41,532 nucleotides of DNA from Flavobacterium bizetiae (GTDB lineage Bacteria; Bacteroidota; Bacteroidia; Flavobacteriales; Flavobacteriaceae): NCBI RefSeq assembly GCF_902804475.1, contig NZ_CADCSU010000015.1, forward strand, positions 1-41,532, read 5' to 3'. Positions 1-7,743 of this stretch are shown piece by piece. Numbering within the stretch: position 1 is the first letter of the stretch; each line of letters starts with the position of its first letter. A model generated the notes under the pieces. It did not search any database. It was not told where the DNA came from and worked only from the letters and a program-made list of their open reading frames with translations. The position numbers and the translations under genes are program-made.

Positions 1-212
1 CAATAGCATTAAAAATGAAGTTATTGAGTTAATAATCTTACTTTTTTATAAGTATTTACTTGTTTAATTGAGGGTGAAAATTTAAGTTTTTAAGTATAAA
101 AGCATGGATTTGTTGAGGTTTGAACTGTTAAAAAAGCAAAAATCCCGATAACTTTTGCTATCGCGTTAATCTGTTTTCTAAATAAAAAATACAAGATATC
201 AGAATTCTAATC

Positions 213-236
213 GTAGAGACGCACAGCAGTGCGTCT
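213..236. repeat. Palindromic REP-like element, copy 1
   Basis: Contains the exact 20-base inverted repeat AGACGCACAGCAGTGCGTCT (arms of 8 bp, AGCA loop), preceded by GTAG. The same 20-mer occurs at 297-316 and at 21333-21352. With copy 2 it forms a head-to-head pair, because the wider flanks (GTAG outside, CGCAA inside) are inverted relative to each other. Confidence 0.85.
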
Positions 237-295
237 TCGCAATCTATGTCTATTTTCTCGAAAGATTTAACATCAATTACCGATAAAATTTGCGG

Positions 296-320
296 GAGAC
301 GCACAGCAGTGCGTCTCTAC
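296..320. repeat. Palindromic REP-like element, copy 2
   Basis: The same 20-mer as copy 1, followed here by CTAC, the complement of the GTAG that precedes copy 1. The two copies lie about 60 bp apart in opposite orientation, as in REP doublets. Confidence 0.85.
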
Positions 321-383
321 AATTCTGTACATTGAGACAGCGTCGTATTTATAAATATAGATTCCAACCTTAATCAAATATTA

Positions 384-417
384 AAACAAAAAACCCGACA
401 ACTTTCGTCATCGGGTT
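384..417 (-). terminator. Rho-independent terminator of lepA
   Basis: Arms AACCCGA (392-398) and TCGGGTT (411-417) flank a 12-nt loop. Read on the minus strand, the stem is followed by a run of T (complement of 384-391). It lies 44 bp beyond the lepA stop codon. Confidence 0.8.
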
Positions 418-460
418 CAATCTATATTCTATTCTCTTTATTCTTTCTTCTAAAAAAAAA

Positions 461-2257
461 TTAATCGTTAAGTTTCAAAACAGCCATAAAAGCTTCCTGA
501 GGAATTTCAACGTTTCCTACTTGTCTCATGCGTTTTTTTCCTTTTTTCTGTTTTTCAAGTAATTTACGCTTACGCGAAATATCACCACCATAACATTTTG
601 CGGTAACGTCTTTACGAAGTGCTTTAATAGTTTCACGAGCAATAATTTTAGCCCCAATTGCAGCCTGAATCGGAATGTCGAATTGTTGTCTTGGGATTAA
701 TTCGCGTAATTTCTCGGTCATTTTTTTACCGATGTTGTAAGCGTTGTCTTCGTGAATCAAGGCTGAAAGTGCATCAACCGTTTGTGCATTCAAAAGAACA
801 TCCAGTTTTACCAATTTTGAAGTTCTCATTCCTATCGGAGAGTAATCAAAAGAAGCATAACCTTTAGAAACTGTTTTTAAACGATCATAAAAATCGAATA
901 CAATTTCTGCCAATGGCATATCAAAATTCAATTCAACACGTTCTGTAGTCAAATACGTTTGATTGGTAATCTGGCCACGTTTTTCGATACATAAACTCAT
1001 TACGTTTCCAACAAAGTCAGCTTTTGTAATAATAGTAGCTTTTATAAATGGTTCTTCAACTCTGTCTAAACGAGAAGGTTCAGGCAAATCAGAAGGGTTG
1101 TTTACAATAAATGCAGTTTCAGGATCTTTTTTGGTGTAAGCCAAATACGAAACGTTAGGTACCGTAGTAATTACCGTCATATCGAACTCACGCTCTAAAC
1201 GTTCCTGAATAATTTCCATGTGAAGCATTCCTAAGAATCCGCAACGGAAACCAAAACCTAAAGCCGCAGAACTTTCAGGAGTAAAAACAAGCGAAGCATC
1301 ATTCAGTTGCAATTTCTCCATAGAAGAACGCAAATCTTCGTAATCTTCAGTATCAACTGGATAAATTCCGGCAAATACCATTGGTTTTACATCCTCAAAA
1401 CCAGTAATCATATTAGTAGTTGGCGTTTTAGCATCCGTTAGAGTATCTCCAACTTTTACCTCTTTCGCTTCTTTAATTCCAGAAATCAAATAACCAACAT
1501 CTCCGCTGGAAATTACATTTTTAGGAACCTGATTTAATTTTAAAGTTCCAATTTCGTCAGCAAAATATTCATTGCCGGTAGCCATGAATTTAATTTTTTG
1601 CCCTTTTTTGATTTCACCGTTTACAACTCTAAAGATTACTTCGATTCCACGAAACGGATTGTAAACCGAGTCAAAAATCAAAGCTTGTAATGGTTCATCA
1701 GGATTTCCTTTTGGAGCAGGAATTTTTTCGATAATAGCAGCCAAAATATTTTCGACACCAAAACCGGTTTTTCCGGAAGCATGAATAATATCTTCTAATT
1801 TACATCCTAACAAATCGATAATATCATCACTAACTTCTTCAGGATTTGCACTTGGTAAATCGACTTTATTCAAAACCGGAATAATTTCCAGATCATTTTC
1901 CAAAGCAAGATATAAGTTAGAAATCGTTTGTGCCTGAATACTTTGTGCAGCATCTACAATCAAAAGTGCTCCTTCACAAGCAGCAATAGATCGTGAAACT
2001 TCGTATGAAAAGTCAACGTGACCAGGAGTATCAATAAGATTTAAAATATATTCTTCTCCCTTATAGGTATATTCCATCTGAATGGCGTGACTCTTAATGG
2101 TGATTCCACGCTCACGTTCCAGGTCCATGTTGTCAAGCAATTGAGCTTTTTCTTCACGAGCTGTAACGGTTTGTGTAGCGCCCAATAAGCGGTCTGCCAA
2201 TGTACTTTTACCGTGGTCAATGTGTGCAATAATGCAAAAGTTACGTATCTTCTTCAT
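461..2257 (-). CDS. lepA: Elongation factor 4 (LepA), ribosome back-translocase GTPase
   Basis: A 598-residue protein of the usual LepA length. The GTPase domain shows the P-loop AHIDHGKS at residues 11-18, DTPGH at 76-80 and NKVD at 130-133. It is followed by EF-G-like domains and the basic LepA-specific C-terminus ([19 protein letters not shown]) that binds the ribosome. LepA is a cytoplasmic translational GTPase that remodels stalled or mistranslocated ribosomes and affects 30S assembly. The start ATG at 2255-2257 opens directly on the conserved [19 protein letters not shown] motif, so the start is secure. The gene appears monocistronic: it has its own -7 box upstream (2350-2357) and a terminator downstream. 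It is unrelated in function to the sugar locus nearby. Confidence 0.98.
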   Translation of the reverse strand: MKKIRNFCIIAHIDHGKSTLADRLLGATQTVTAREEKAQLLDNMDLERERGITIKSHAIQMEYTYKGEEYILNLIDTPGHVDFSYEVSRSIAACEGALLIVDAAQSIQAQTISNLYLALENDLEIIPVLNKVDLPSANPEEVSDDIIDLLGCKLEDIIHASGKTGFGVENILAAIIEKIPAPKGNPDEPLQALIFDSVYNPFRGIEVIFRVVNGEIKKGQKIKFMATGNEYFADEIGTLKLNQVPKNVISSGDVGYLISGIKEAKEVKVGDTLTDAKTPTTNMITGFEDVKPMVFAGIYPVDTEDYEDLRSSMEKLQLNDASLVFTPESSAALGFGFRCGFLGMLHMEIIQERLEREFDMTVITTVPNVSYLAYTKKDPETAFIVNNPSDLPEPSRLDRVEEPFIKATIITKADFVGNVMSLCIEKRGQITNQTYLTTERVELNFDMPLAEIVFDFYDRLKTVSKGYASFDYSPIGMRTSKLVKLDVLLNAQTVDALSALIHEDNAYNIGKKMTEKLRELIPRQQFDIPIQAAIGAKIIARETIKALRKDVTAKCYGGDISRKRKLLEKQKKGKKRMRQVGNVEIPQEAFMAVLKLND

Positions 2258-2349
2258 TTTAATATTTCAATTCTCTAAACGAGTTTTAAGTAATTTTCAG
2301 GGTATAAATTTGCGCTGTAGCAATTGCTGTAGAGCGTGTTATTAAGCCG

Positions 2350-2357
2350 CAAAGATA
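2350..2357 (-). promoter_or_regulatory. Probable lepA -7 element
   Basis: Read on the minus strand this is TATCTTTG, a perfect match to the Bacteroidota -7 consensus TAnnTTTG. It lies 92 bp upstream of the lepA start. A clear TTTG -33 box at the usual spacing is not obvious. Confidence 0.5.
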
Positions 2358-2605
2358 GCGCAAAGTTTTGGATTCTGGAATGTACTTGTCCGATTTTGAG
2401 TTTTCAAGCCTGAAAGCCGTTTTTTAAGAGATAAAATTATGCTAATTCCTTCATTATCAATTACAGCCTAGTACTCAAAAATGTAAGGATAATCTTTTTT
2501 CCTGACCTCTTAGGAAAACATCCTTGCTGAAAAAATATCATAATTAGCTTTTGTTTGAAAAAACTGTATTTTTTGTACGAATAATTGTCGTTTCGTGAAA
2601 TATGA

Positions 2606-2632
2606 TTATACTTGTAGTCTTTTTGACTATAA
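2606..2632 (+). promoter_or_regulatory. Promoter -7 overlapping an inverted repeat, shared with xylB
   Basis: TATACTTG at 2607-2614 is a near match to TAnnTTTG, with ATTG at 2584-2587 as a possible -33 box (19-nt spacer). Overlapping it is the inverted repeat TTGTAGTC (2612-2619), 5 nt, GACTATAA (2625-2632). The segments 2606-2619 and 2622-2632 recur upstream of xylB at 4794-4807 (13/14) and 4832-4842 (11/11), in the same order. A common regulator is inferred, not shown. Confidence 0.5.
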
Positions 2633-2761
2633 TAAAAAATCATATTGTAGTTAAGATTTTTGAGGTTATTTTTTATGAAAAATCTGTGCGCAGGATTTTA
2701 TTGTAAAAAACACCTCAGGAAAAAGTGTTTATTTTTTACTAATAATTAAATCAAACAAATT

Positions 2762-2989
2762 ATGAAAAAACAAACCATGCAGCTTGCTGAAAAATTTGGC
2801 AGGCTTACTAAAGACGAAATGAAAAACATTACGGGCGGTGCATTAGGAACAATTTGTGGTGCCAGACCTGTACCAACCTCAATTTGTGCCAGCGGAATGG
2901 GAGTCGCAGCCAACTCCGGAACAGAAGATCCTACTAAATATCCGGGTATTGTGGGAGGTTACTGCAATGTGATATTTTTATGTATCTAG
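2762..2989 (+). CDS. Double-glycine leader (bacteriocin-type) peptide precursor
   Basis: A 75-residue peptide. The N-terminus carries LTKDEMKNITGG (residues 15-26), a good match to the double-glycine leader recognised by C39-type peptidase/ABC exporters, which cleave after GG. Cleavage would leave a 49-residue core rich in Gly, Ala, Ser and Thr with four cysteines (32, 42, 68, 74), spaced as two pairs that could form disulfides or be targets of modification. No C39 transporter, modification enzyme or immunity gene is adjacent, so it is an orphan precursor here and any exporter must be encoded elsewhere. It has its own promoter-like region and a strong terminator immediately after the stop. 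The core resembles no peptide I recognise. Role (bacteriocin, signal or other secreted peptide) unknown. Confidence 0.75.
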   Translation: MKKQTMQLAEKFGRLTKDEMKNITGGALGTICGARPVPTSICASGMGVAANSGTEDPTKYPGIVGGYCNVIFLCI

Positions 2990-2998
2990 AATAATAAA

Positions 2999-3027
2999 AA
3001 ATGCCTGAAGATTTCCTTCAGGCATTT
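2999..3027. terminator. Bidirectional terminator between the leader peptide and regulator genes
   Basis: Perfect 12-bp arms AAATGCCTGAAG (2999-3010) and CTTCAGGCATTT (3016-3027) with a 5-nt loop, flanked by A and T tracts. It serves the peptide gene (stop at 2989) and the convergent regulator gene (stop at 3031). Confidence 0.85.
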
Positions 3028-3030
3028 GTA

Positions 3031-3756
3031 TTAAAACTCAAAACTGAAACCTTTTTCAGTAAGTTTTTTATAAGTATCAGCATCAAATTTGTACAATTTA
3101 GCGGCTCTGTGCGATACGGCTTTTTGTTTTTCATCGAGCTCAACAAGTAATTTCATGTGCAGAATCTTTCTGCGGAAATTAGATTTGTCTAATTCAATTC
3201 CTAAAATCTCTTCGTACAAATGCATTAACTGCAACAATGTAAATTTTTCAGGTAAAAGATTAAAACCAATTGGAGCCTGACGAACGCGATTGCGCAGCTG
3301 CATCAAACTAAAATTTAGAATTTCGTTATGATCAAAAATCAACTCCGGGATCTTATTAATTTTATACCACTTTGCTTCAATAACAGATAAACTGGCTTTG
3401 ATATTATAATCTTCACGATTGACCAAAGTATAATATCCAATAGTTACCACACGTCTTTGAGGCACACGGGCAGGATTGGTAAAAGCTTTTAGTTGCTCTA
3501 AATAAATGTTGTCAAGACTCGTAAGTTCATATACGATTCGGTGCGCTGCATCATCAGCACTTTCTTCTCTCTTCATGTATCCACCCAGAAGTCCCCATTT
3601 TCCGATGCTTTCTCCTTCAGCATGTTGTACCAAAAGTACCTCAAGACTTGCTTTATTGAATCCAAAAATAACGCAGTCAATCGTCATTCCGTCTATTTCC
3701 GGAGTAGTGGTTTTATTCGTAGGATCTGGATTATTTTTAGAAGATGGAAAAGTCAT
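3031..3756 (-). CDS. NrtR-like transcriptional regulator (Nudix-fold sensor plus winged helix), paralogue 2
   Basis: A 241-residue protein with an N-terminal Nudix-fold domain (about residues 20-155) and a C-terminal winged-helix DNA-binding domain (about 160-241, from GFNLLPEKFTLLQLMHLYEE). This is the NrtR-family layout; Bacteroides AraR, the arabinose regulator, belongs to the same family. The Nudix box is degenerate: G-x5-E-x7-R is kept (GYMKREE..R), but the catalytic REUxEE part reads RIVYELTSL. This indicates ligand sensing rather than hydrolysis. It is closely similar to the gene just upstream (start 4494), nearly identical over the winged helix, and only 21 bp separate them, so they form one transcript. 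Position next to xylBA suggests xylose control; the ligand is inferred. Confidence 0.85.
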   Translation of the reverse strand: MTFPSSKNNPDPTNKTTTPEIDGMTIDCVIFGFNKASLEVLLVQHAEGESIGKWGLLGGYMKREESADDAAHRIVYELTSLDNIYLEQLKAFTNPARVPQRRVVTIGYYTLVNREDYNIKASLSVIEAKWYKINKIPELIFDHNEILNFSLMQLRNRVRQAPIGFNLLPEKFTLLQLMHLYEEILGIELDKSNFRRKILHMKLLVELDEKQKAVSHRAAKLYKFDADTYKKLTEKGFSFEF

Positions 3757-3777
3757 TTGCTAATATTGTCGATAGTA

Positions 3778-4494
3778 TTAAAATTCAAAATTGAATCCTT
3801 TTTCTGTGAGTTTGTTGTAAATCTCCGGATCAAATTTATACAATTTAGCAGCTCTATGCGAAACATCCTGTTGTTTTTCATCTAATGCAACCAATAATTT
3901 CATGTGAAGAATTTTTCTTCTAAAATTAGATTTATCCATTTCGATCCCCAGAATCTCTTCGTATAAATGCATTAATTGCAATAAAGTAAATTTTTCAGGC
4001 AAAAGGTTAAATCCAAGCGGTGCCTGGCGTACCCTGTTTTGAAGATGTTTTAAACTATAAGCAAGAATTTCGTTATGATCGTAAATCAAATCCGGAATAC
4101 TATTGATCTTATACCATTTAGCATCAGATGCCGTAAAACCCGCTTTAATATTATAATCTTCTCGTTTTACCAAAGCATAATAACCTATAGTAATAACGCG
4201 TCGAAGCGGAAAACGATCCGGATCTCCAAAAGCTTTTAATTGCTCTAAATAAATGTTATCCAGTCCCGTAAGTTCGTTCAATAAACGATGTGCGGCATTG
4301 TCAGTACTTTCTTTTTTATAAATCCATCCTCCCGGAAGTCCCCATTTTCCTTTGCTAATACCTTCTCCGTGTTGTACCAATAGTACTTCTAGACTCCCTT
4401 TATCAAATCCAAATATGACACAGTCAATCGTGATCGCATTCATTGCGGTTGGTTCACTTTTTAAAGCTGAATCGTCGGCTACATTTTTGACCAT
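3778..4494 (-). CDS. NrtR-like transcriptional regulator, paralogue 1, divergent from xylB
   Basis: A 238-residue protein with a Nudix-fold sensor domain (about 18-152) and a C-terminal winged helix (about 157-238). The Nudix box reads G-WIYKK-E-STDNAAH-R, then LLNELTGL in place of EUxEExGU, so two acidic metal ligands are missing and catalysis is unlikely. It is the first gene of a two-gene minus-strand operon and is transcribed away from xylB across a 391-bp control region, the usual place for a local regulator of sugar genes. Best guess: a xylose or xyloglucan-sugar responsive repressor or activator. Whether both paralogues act together, as a heterodimer or on different ligands cannot be read from the sequence. 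Confidence 0.87.
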   Translation of the reverse strand: MVKNVADDSALKSEPTAMNAITIDCVIFGFDKGSLEVLLVQHGEGISKGKWGLPGGWIYKKESTDNAAHRLLNELTGLDNIYLEQLKAFGDPDRFPLRRVITIGYYALVKREDYNIKAGFTASDAKWYKINSIPDLIYDHNEILAYSLKHLQNRVRQAPLGFNLLPEKFTLLQLMHLYEEILGIEMDKSNFRRKILHMKLLVALDEKQQDVSHRAAKLYKFDPEIYNKLTEKGFNFEF

Positions 4495-4770
4495 ATGCTA
4501 CTTAAATTTTAAACAAATTAAATAAATAAAATGAATAGTTGCTTTTATAAATCCTTTATATTTTTTTTAACGAAATAATTTTCTGACAATCAAGTGTTTG
4601 TGATTCGTTAGAAAATACCATTCTAAAATTATAATTCCTAAACGGCTGATTGTCAAATCGCTAATTCGTTATTTTTTTGATATTTTTTTATTCTATTTAA
4701 CCCAATATTTTATTGTATTCATAAAAATGAGGATCCAATTATCAGAATTGAAAAAATATAACCCTAATAT

Positions 4771-4802
4771 TTTGTTAATATAGAAAAAATGTTTTACACT
4801 TG
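4771..4802 (+). promoter_or_regulatory. Probable xylB promoter
   Basis: TTTG at 4771-4774 and TACACTTG at 4795-4802 with a 20-nt spacer fit the Bacteroidota -33/-7 layout (7 of 8 for the -7 box). It would give a leader of about 75-80 nt before the xylB ATG. Confidence 0.6.
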
Positions 4803-4844
4803 TAGTCAAATTAACCATAAGATAAGTTCAGTTTGACTATAAGT
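4798..4844 (+). promoter_or_regulatory. Candidate operator: long inverted repeat overlapping the xylB -7 box
   Basis: ACTTGTAGTCAAA (4798-4810) and TTTGACTATAAGT (4832-4844) are inverted copies matching at 12 of 13 positions, separated by 21 nt. The left arm overlaps the -7 box and the right arm lies just past the predicted start of transcription, a position suited to repression. The neighbouring NrtR-like regulators are the obvious candidates to bind it. Confidence 0.5.
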
Positions 4845-4885
4845 TTAAAAAGGACAAATCTATAACTAACTTAAAATACCACCAA

Positions 4886-6376
4886 ATGTTTTTTTTAGGA
4901 ATTGATTTAGGAAGCTCTTCGATAAAATTATCAGTTTTCGATCCTGAGAAAGGAACGACCATTGGAGCCGTTAGCGTTCCTGATTTTGAAATGCCAATTA
5001 TTGCCCAACAATTTGGCTGGGCAGAACAAGATCCTGAATCATGGTGGCAATTTGTAAAAGACGGAATCCAGCAATTAGGCACAAAATCTCATATTGATTT
5101 AAAGAAAATTGCCGGAATAGGCATCGCTTATCAAATGCACGGTTTGGTTTTAACCGATGAAAATCTGAATCCTGTTCGTTCGTCGATTATTTGGTGCGAC
5201 AGTCGTGCAGCCATTATTGGAGATGAAATTTACAATCAGATTGGAGCCGAAAATTGTCAAAAACAAATTTTAGGAAGTCCCGGAAATTTTACCGCTTCAA
5301 AACTAAAATGGGTAAAAGATAATCAACCTGAAGTTTTTGCAAAAGCAAAATACATGATGCTTCCGGGTGATTTTATTGCTGCGAAATTGTCAAAAGTCGC
5401 TCAAATTAGTACTTCGGGATTATCAGAAGCAGCTTTGTGGAATTTCTCTGAAGGAAAACTGGCAACCGAAATCCTTTCTCAAATGGGATTATCATCTGAG
5501 ATTGTTCCTGAAATTGTTTCGAATTTTGGCATTCAGGCAACTATTCACCCAGAAATAGCACAAGAATTAGGATTAAATCCTGATGCTAAAATATCCTACA
5601 GAGCCGGAGACCAGCCCAACAATGCATTGTCATTGAATGTTTTAAAACCCGGAGAAATCGCTACAACAGCCGGAACCTCAGCAGTTGTATACGCCGTAAG
5701 CGATCAGGATGCTTACGACAAACAAAACAGAATCAATACTTTTTTACACGTTAATAATACCGAAGCCGAAAAATGCAACGGAGTAATGTTGTGCATAAAC
5801 GGTTCTGGAATTTTGTACCAATGGTTACGCAAAATCATGTCGGTTGACAGAACTGAATTAATTGCCTACGAAAAACTAAATGCCGAAGCTGCAAAAGTTG
5901 ATGCCGGAAGCAACGGACTTCGTTTTTATCCTTTTGGAAATGGTGTAGAAAGAATCTTCAATAATAAAAATGCGACTTCAGGCATTCAGAATTTAAACTT
6001 CAATATTCATCAGCCATCACATTTAGTGCGCGCGGCCTGCGAAGGAATCGTGTTTGCCATGAATTACGGTTTTGATGTCATGAAAGAAACGGGAGTTTCA
6101 GGAACTGTGGTTCGTGCCGGAAATTCGAACTTGTTTTTAAGCCCGGTTTTTAGAGAAATCTTCACCAATACTACACAGACTACTTTAGAATTATACAATA
6201 CATCCGGAGCCGAAGGTGCTGCAAGAGGCGCTGCTTTTGGTTACGGCTATTACAATTCGCTCGACGAAGCTTTTCAGGGATTGCAATGTTTAGACCGAAT
6301 TGAACCTAATAAAATCCTGACGACTCAATATCAGGATTTGTATCAAGAATGGAAAAATCAAATTAAAATACAATAA
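4886..6376 (+). CDS. xylB: Xylulokinase (FGGY family)
   Basis: A 496-residue FGGY carbohydrate kinase that phosphorylates D-xylulose with ATP to D-xylulose 5-phosphate in the cytoplasm. The first FGGY domain opens with the phosphate-binding loop [10 protein letters not shown] (5-14). The substrate-binding YQMHGLVL is at about 82-89. The general base is probably Asp242 in GDQPNNALS. The second domain contains a Gly-rich nucleotide site ([13 protein letters not shown]) and [14 protein letters not shown] near the C-terminus. Length and motifs fit XylB better than glycerol kinase or rhamnulokinase. It is the first gene of the plus-strand locus, and xylA starts 2 bp after its stop, so the two are translationally linked. 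The start at 4886 follows the promoter/operator region directly. Confidence 0.95.
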   Translation: MFFLGIDLGSSSIKLSVFDPEKGTTIGAVSVPDFEMPIIAQQFGWAEQDPESWWQFVKDGIQQLGTKSHIDLKKIAGIGIAYQMHGLVLTDENLNPVRSSIIWCDSRAAIIGDEIYNQIGAENCQKQILGSPGNFTASKLKWVKDNQPEVFAKAKYMMLPGDFIAAKLSKVAQISTSGLSEAALWNFSEGKLATEILSQMGLSSEIVPEIVSNFGIQATIHPEIAQELGLNPDAKISYRAGDQPNNALSLNVLKPGEIATTAGTSAVVYAVSDQDAYDKQNRINTFLHVNNTEAEKCNGVMLCINGSGILYQWLRKIMSVDRTELIAYEKLNAEAAKVDAGSNGLRFYPFGNGVERIFNNKNATSGIQNLNFNIHQPSHLVRAACEGIVFAMNYGFDVMKETGVSGTVVRAGNSNLFLSPVFREIFTNTTQTTLELYNTSGAEGAARGAAFGYGYYNSLDEAFQGLQCLDRIEPNKILTTQYQDLYQEWKNQIKIQ

Positions 6377-6378
6377 TA

Positions 6379-7698
6379 ATGAGCACAACCAATCAATATT
6401 TTAAAAACATAGACACGATTAAATTCGAAGGCAAAGAAAGTGATAACCCATTAGCGTTTAAATGGTATGATGAAAATCGTGTCGTTGCAGGAAAAACGTT
6501 AAAAGAGCATTTACGCTTTTCGATGGCATACTGGCATACGCTATGTAACACAGGAGGAGATCCGTTTGGAGCTTCGACTGAAACTTTTTCCTGGGATAAA
6601 AATGAAAATGTAATCTTAAGAGCCAAAGACAAAATGGATGCGGCTTTTGAATTCATGACAAAATTAGGTTTGCCATATTATTGTTTTCATGATGTTGATG
6701 TGGTTGATGATGCGCCAACATTAGCAGAATTTGAAACTCGTATTCAGACAATGGTTGAATATGCCAAACAAAAACAACAAGAATCAGGTATTAAATTGTT
6801 GTGGGGAACTTCAAACTTATTCAGCAATCCTCGCTATATGAATGGTGCAGCTACGAATCCAAACTTTGATGTTTTGGCGTATGCAGGAGCTCAGGCAAAA
6901 ATCGCAATCGATGCTACTATAGCTTTAGGTGGTGAAAATTATGTTTTCTGGGGAGGTCGCGAAGGATATATGAGTTTGCTCAACACAGACATGAAAAGAG
7001 AATTAGACCACTTAGGCAGATTCTTAAATACTTGTAAAGATTATGCTCGTAAAGAAGGTTTTAAAGGAAACTTCCTGATCGAACCAAAACCGATGGAACC
7101 AACAAAACATCAATATGATTATGATGCTGCGACTTCATTAGGATTCATTAATAAATACGGACTTCAAAATGATTTCAAATTAAATCTTGAAGTAAACCAC
7201 GCAACACTTGCCGGACATTCTTTTGAACATGAATTGCAAGTTGCCGTTGATGCAGGAATGTTAGGTAGCATTGATGCCAATCGTGGTGATTACCAAAACG
7301 GTTGGGATACAGATCAGTTCCCAATAAATCTTCAGGAAGTTACTCAGGCAATGTTAGTGATCCTTGAAGGTGGAGGAATTCAGGGTGGCGGAGTAAACTT
7401 CGATGCAAAAGTAAGAAGAAATTCAATCGATTTAGAAGATAAATTCATCGCACACATTTCAGGAATGGATGTTTTTGCAAGAGGATTAATCTGCGCAGAT
7501 CAGATACTTCAGAATACAGATTACAGAAAATTACGCACGCAGCGTTACAGTTCATTTGACGGCGGAAACGGAGCAAAGTTCGAAAACGGAGAATTATCTC
7601 TTGAAGATCTTAGCAAAATTGCACGTGCAAGTGGAGAACCTCAACCATTAAGTGGAAGACAGGAATTATTCGAACAAATTATTTCGAATGCTTACTAA
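6379..7698 (+). CDS. xylA: Xylose isomerase
   Basis: A 439-residue TIM-barrel xylose isomerase of the longer, E. coli-like class. It interconverts D-xylose and D-xylulose in the cytoplasm using two divalent metals. Visible active-site features are His104-Asp105 in YYCFHDVD, Glu235 and Lys237 in NFLIEPKP, Glu271 and His274 in [11 protein letters not shown], Asp299 in SIDANRGD, Asp310 and Asp312 in GWDTDQFP, and Asp342 in NFDAKVRR. It forms an operon with xylB. The SusC gene begins only 45 bp later with no terminator between, so pentose catabolism and oligosaccharide uptake are probably co-transcribed. Complete and intact. Confidence 0.98.
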   Translation: MSTTNQYFKNIDTIKFEGKESDNPLAFKWYDENRVVAGKTLKEHLRFSMAYWHTLCNTGGDPFGASTETFSWDKNENVILRAKDKMDAAFEFMTKLGLPYYCFHDVDVVDDAPTLAEFETRIQTMVEYAKQKQQESGIKLLWGTSNLFSNPRYMNGAATNPNFDVLAYAGAQAKIAIDATIALGGENYVFWGGREGYMSLLNTDMKRELDHLGRFLNTCKDYARKEGFKGNFLIEPKPMEPTKHQYDYDAATSLGFINKYGLQNDFKLNLEVNHATLAGHSFEHELQVAVDAGMLGSIDANRGDYQNGWDTDQFPINLQEVTQAMLVILEGGGIQGGGVNFDAKVRRNSIDLEDKFIAHISGMDVFARGLICADQILQNTDYRKLRTQRYSSFDGGNGAKFENGELSLEDLSKIARASGEPQPLSGRQELFEQIISNAY

Positions 7699-7743
7699 CG
7701 ACTAAAAATTACTAACTATAATTTAAACCAATTCTTAACTATT

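Larger units (their letters stand above)
1..460. other. Intergenic region at the left edge
   Basis: No convincing coding sequence is seen. The stretch holds two copies of a 20-bp palindrome (listed separately) and the lepA terminator near its right end. A weaker hairpin-like segment at about 137-163 (arms CGATA and TATCG) resembles a decayed version of the same terminator type and could belong to a gene to the left of the window. Confidence 0.6.
2258..2761. other. Divergent intergenic region between lepA and the leader-peptide gene
   Basis: A 504-bp gap with no supported gene. It contains the probable lepA promoter (minus) and a promoter/operator-like element at 2606-2632 (plus). The leader of the peptide gene after that element is about 130 nt long and AT-rich. 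A 60-codon minus-strand frame within it has no recognisable features. Confidence 0.5.
4495..4885. promoter_or_regulatory. Divergent control region between the regulator pair and xylB
   Basis: A 391-bp gap without a gene. Besides the xylB promoter and operator candidate (listed separately) it holds a spaced inverted repeat, TGACAATCA (4584-4592) and TGATTGTCA (4647-4655). The first arm also lies in a local imperfect palindrome, about 4579-4616 (arms starting TTTTCT and ending AGAAAA). These are candidate sites for autoregulation of the minus-strand regulators. No TAnnTTTG box was found for the regulators. Confidence 0.5.

Noticed and set aside
2461..2643. 60-codon minus-strand frame in the lepA-peptide gap
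   Set aside because: Very AT-rich translation (Lys, Tyr, Asn, Phe), covers the promoter-like element, no signal or motif.
7699..7743. Separate promoter/operator for susC in the xylA-susC gap
   Set aside because: Only ACTATAA is seen; there is no TAnnTTTG box and no second half-site. Co-transcription is more likely.
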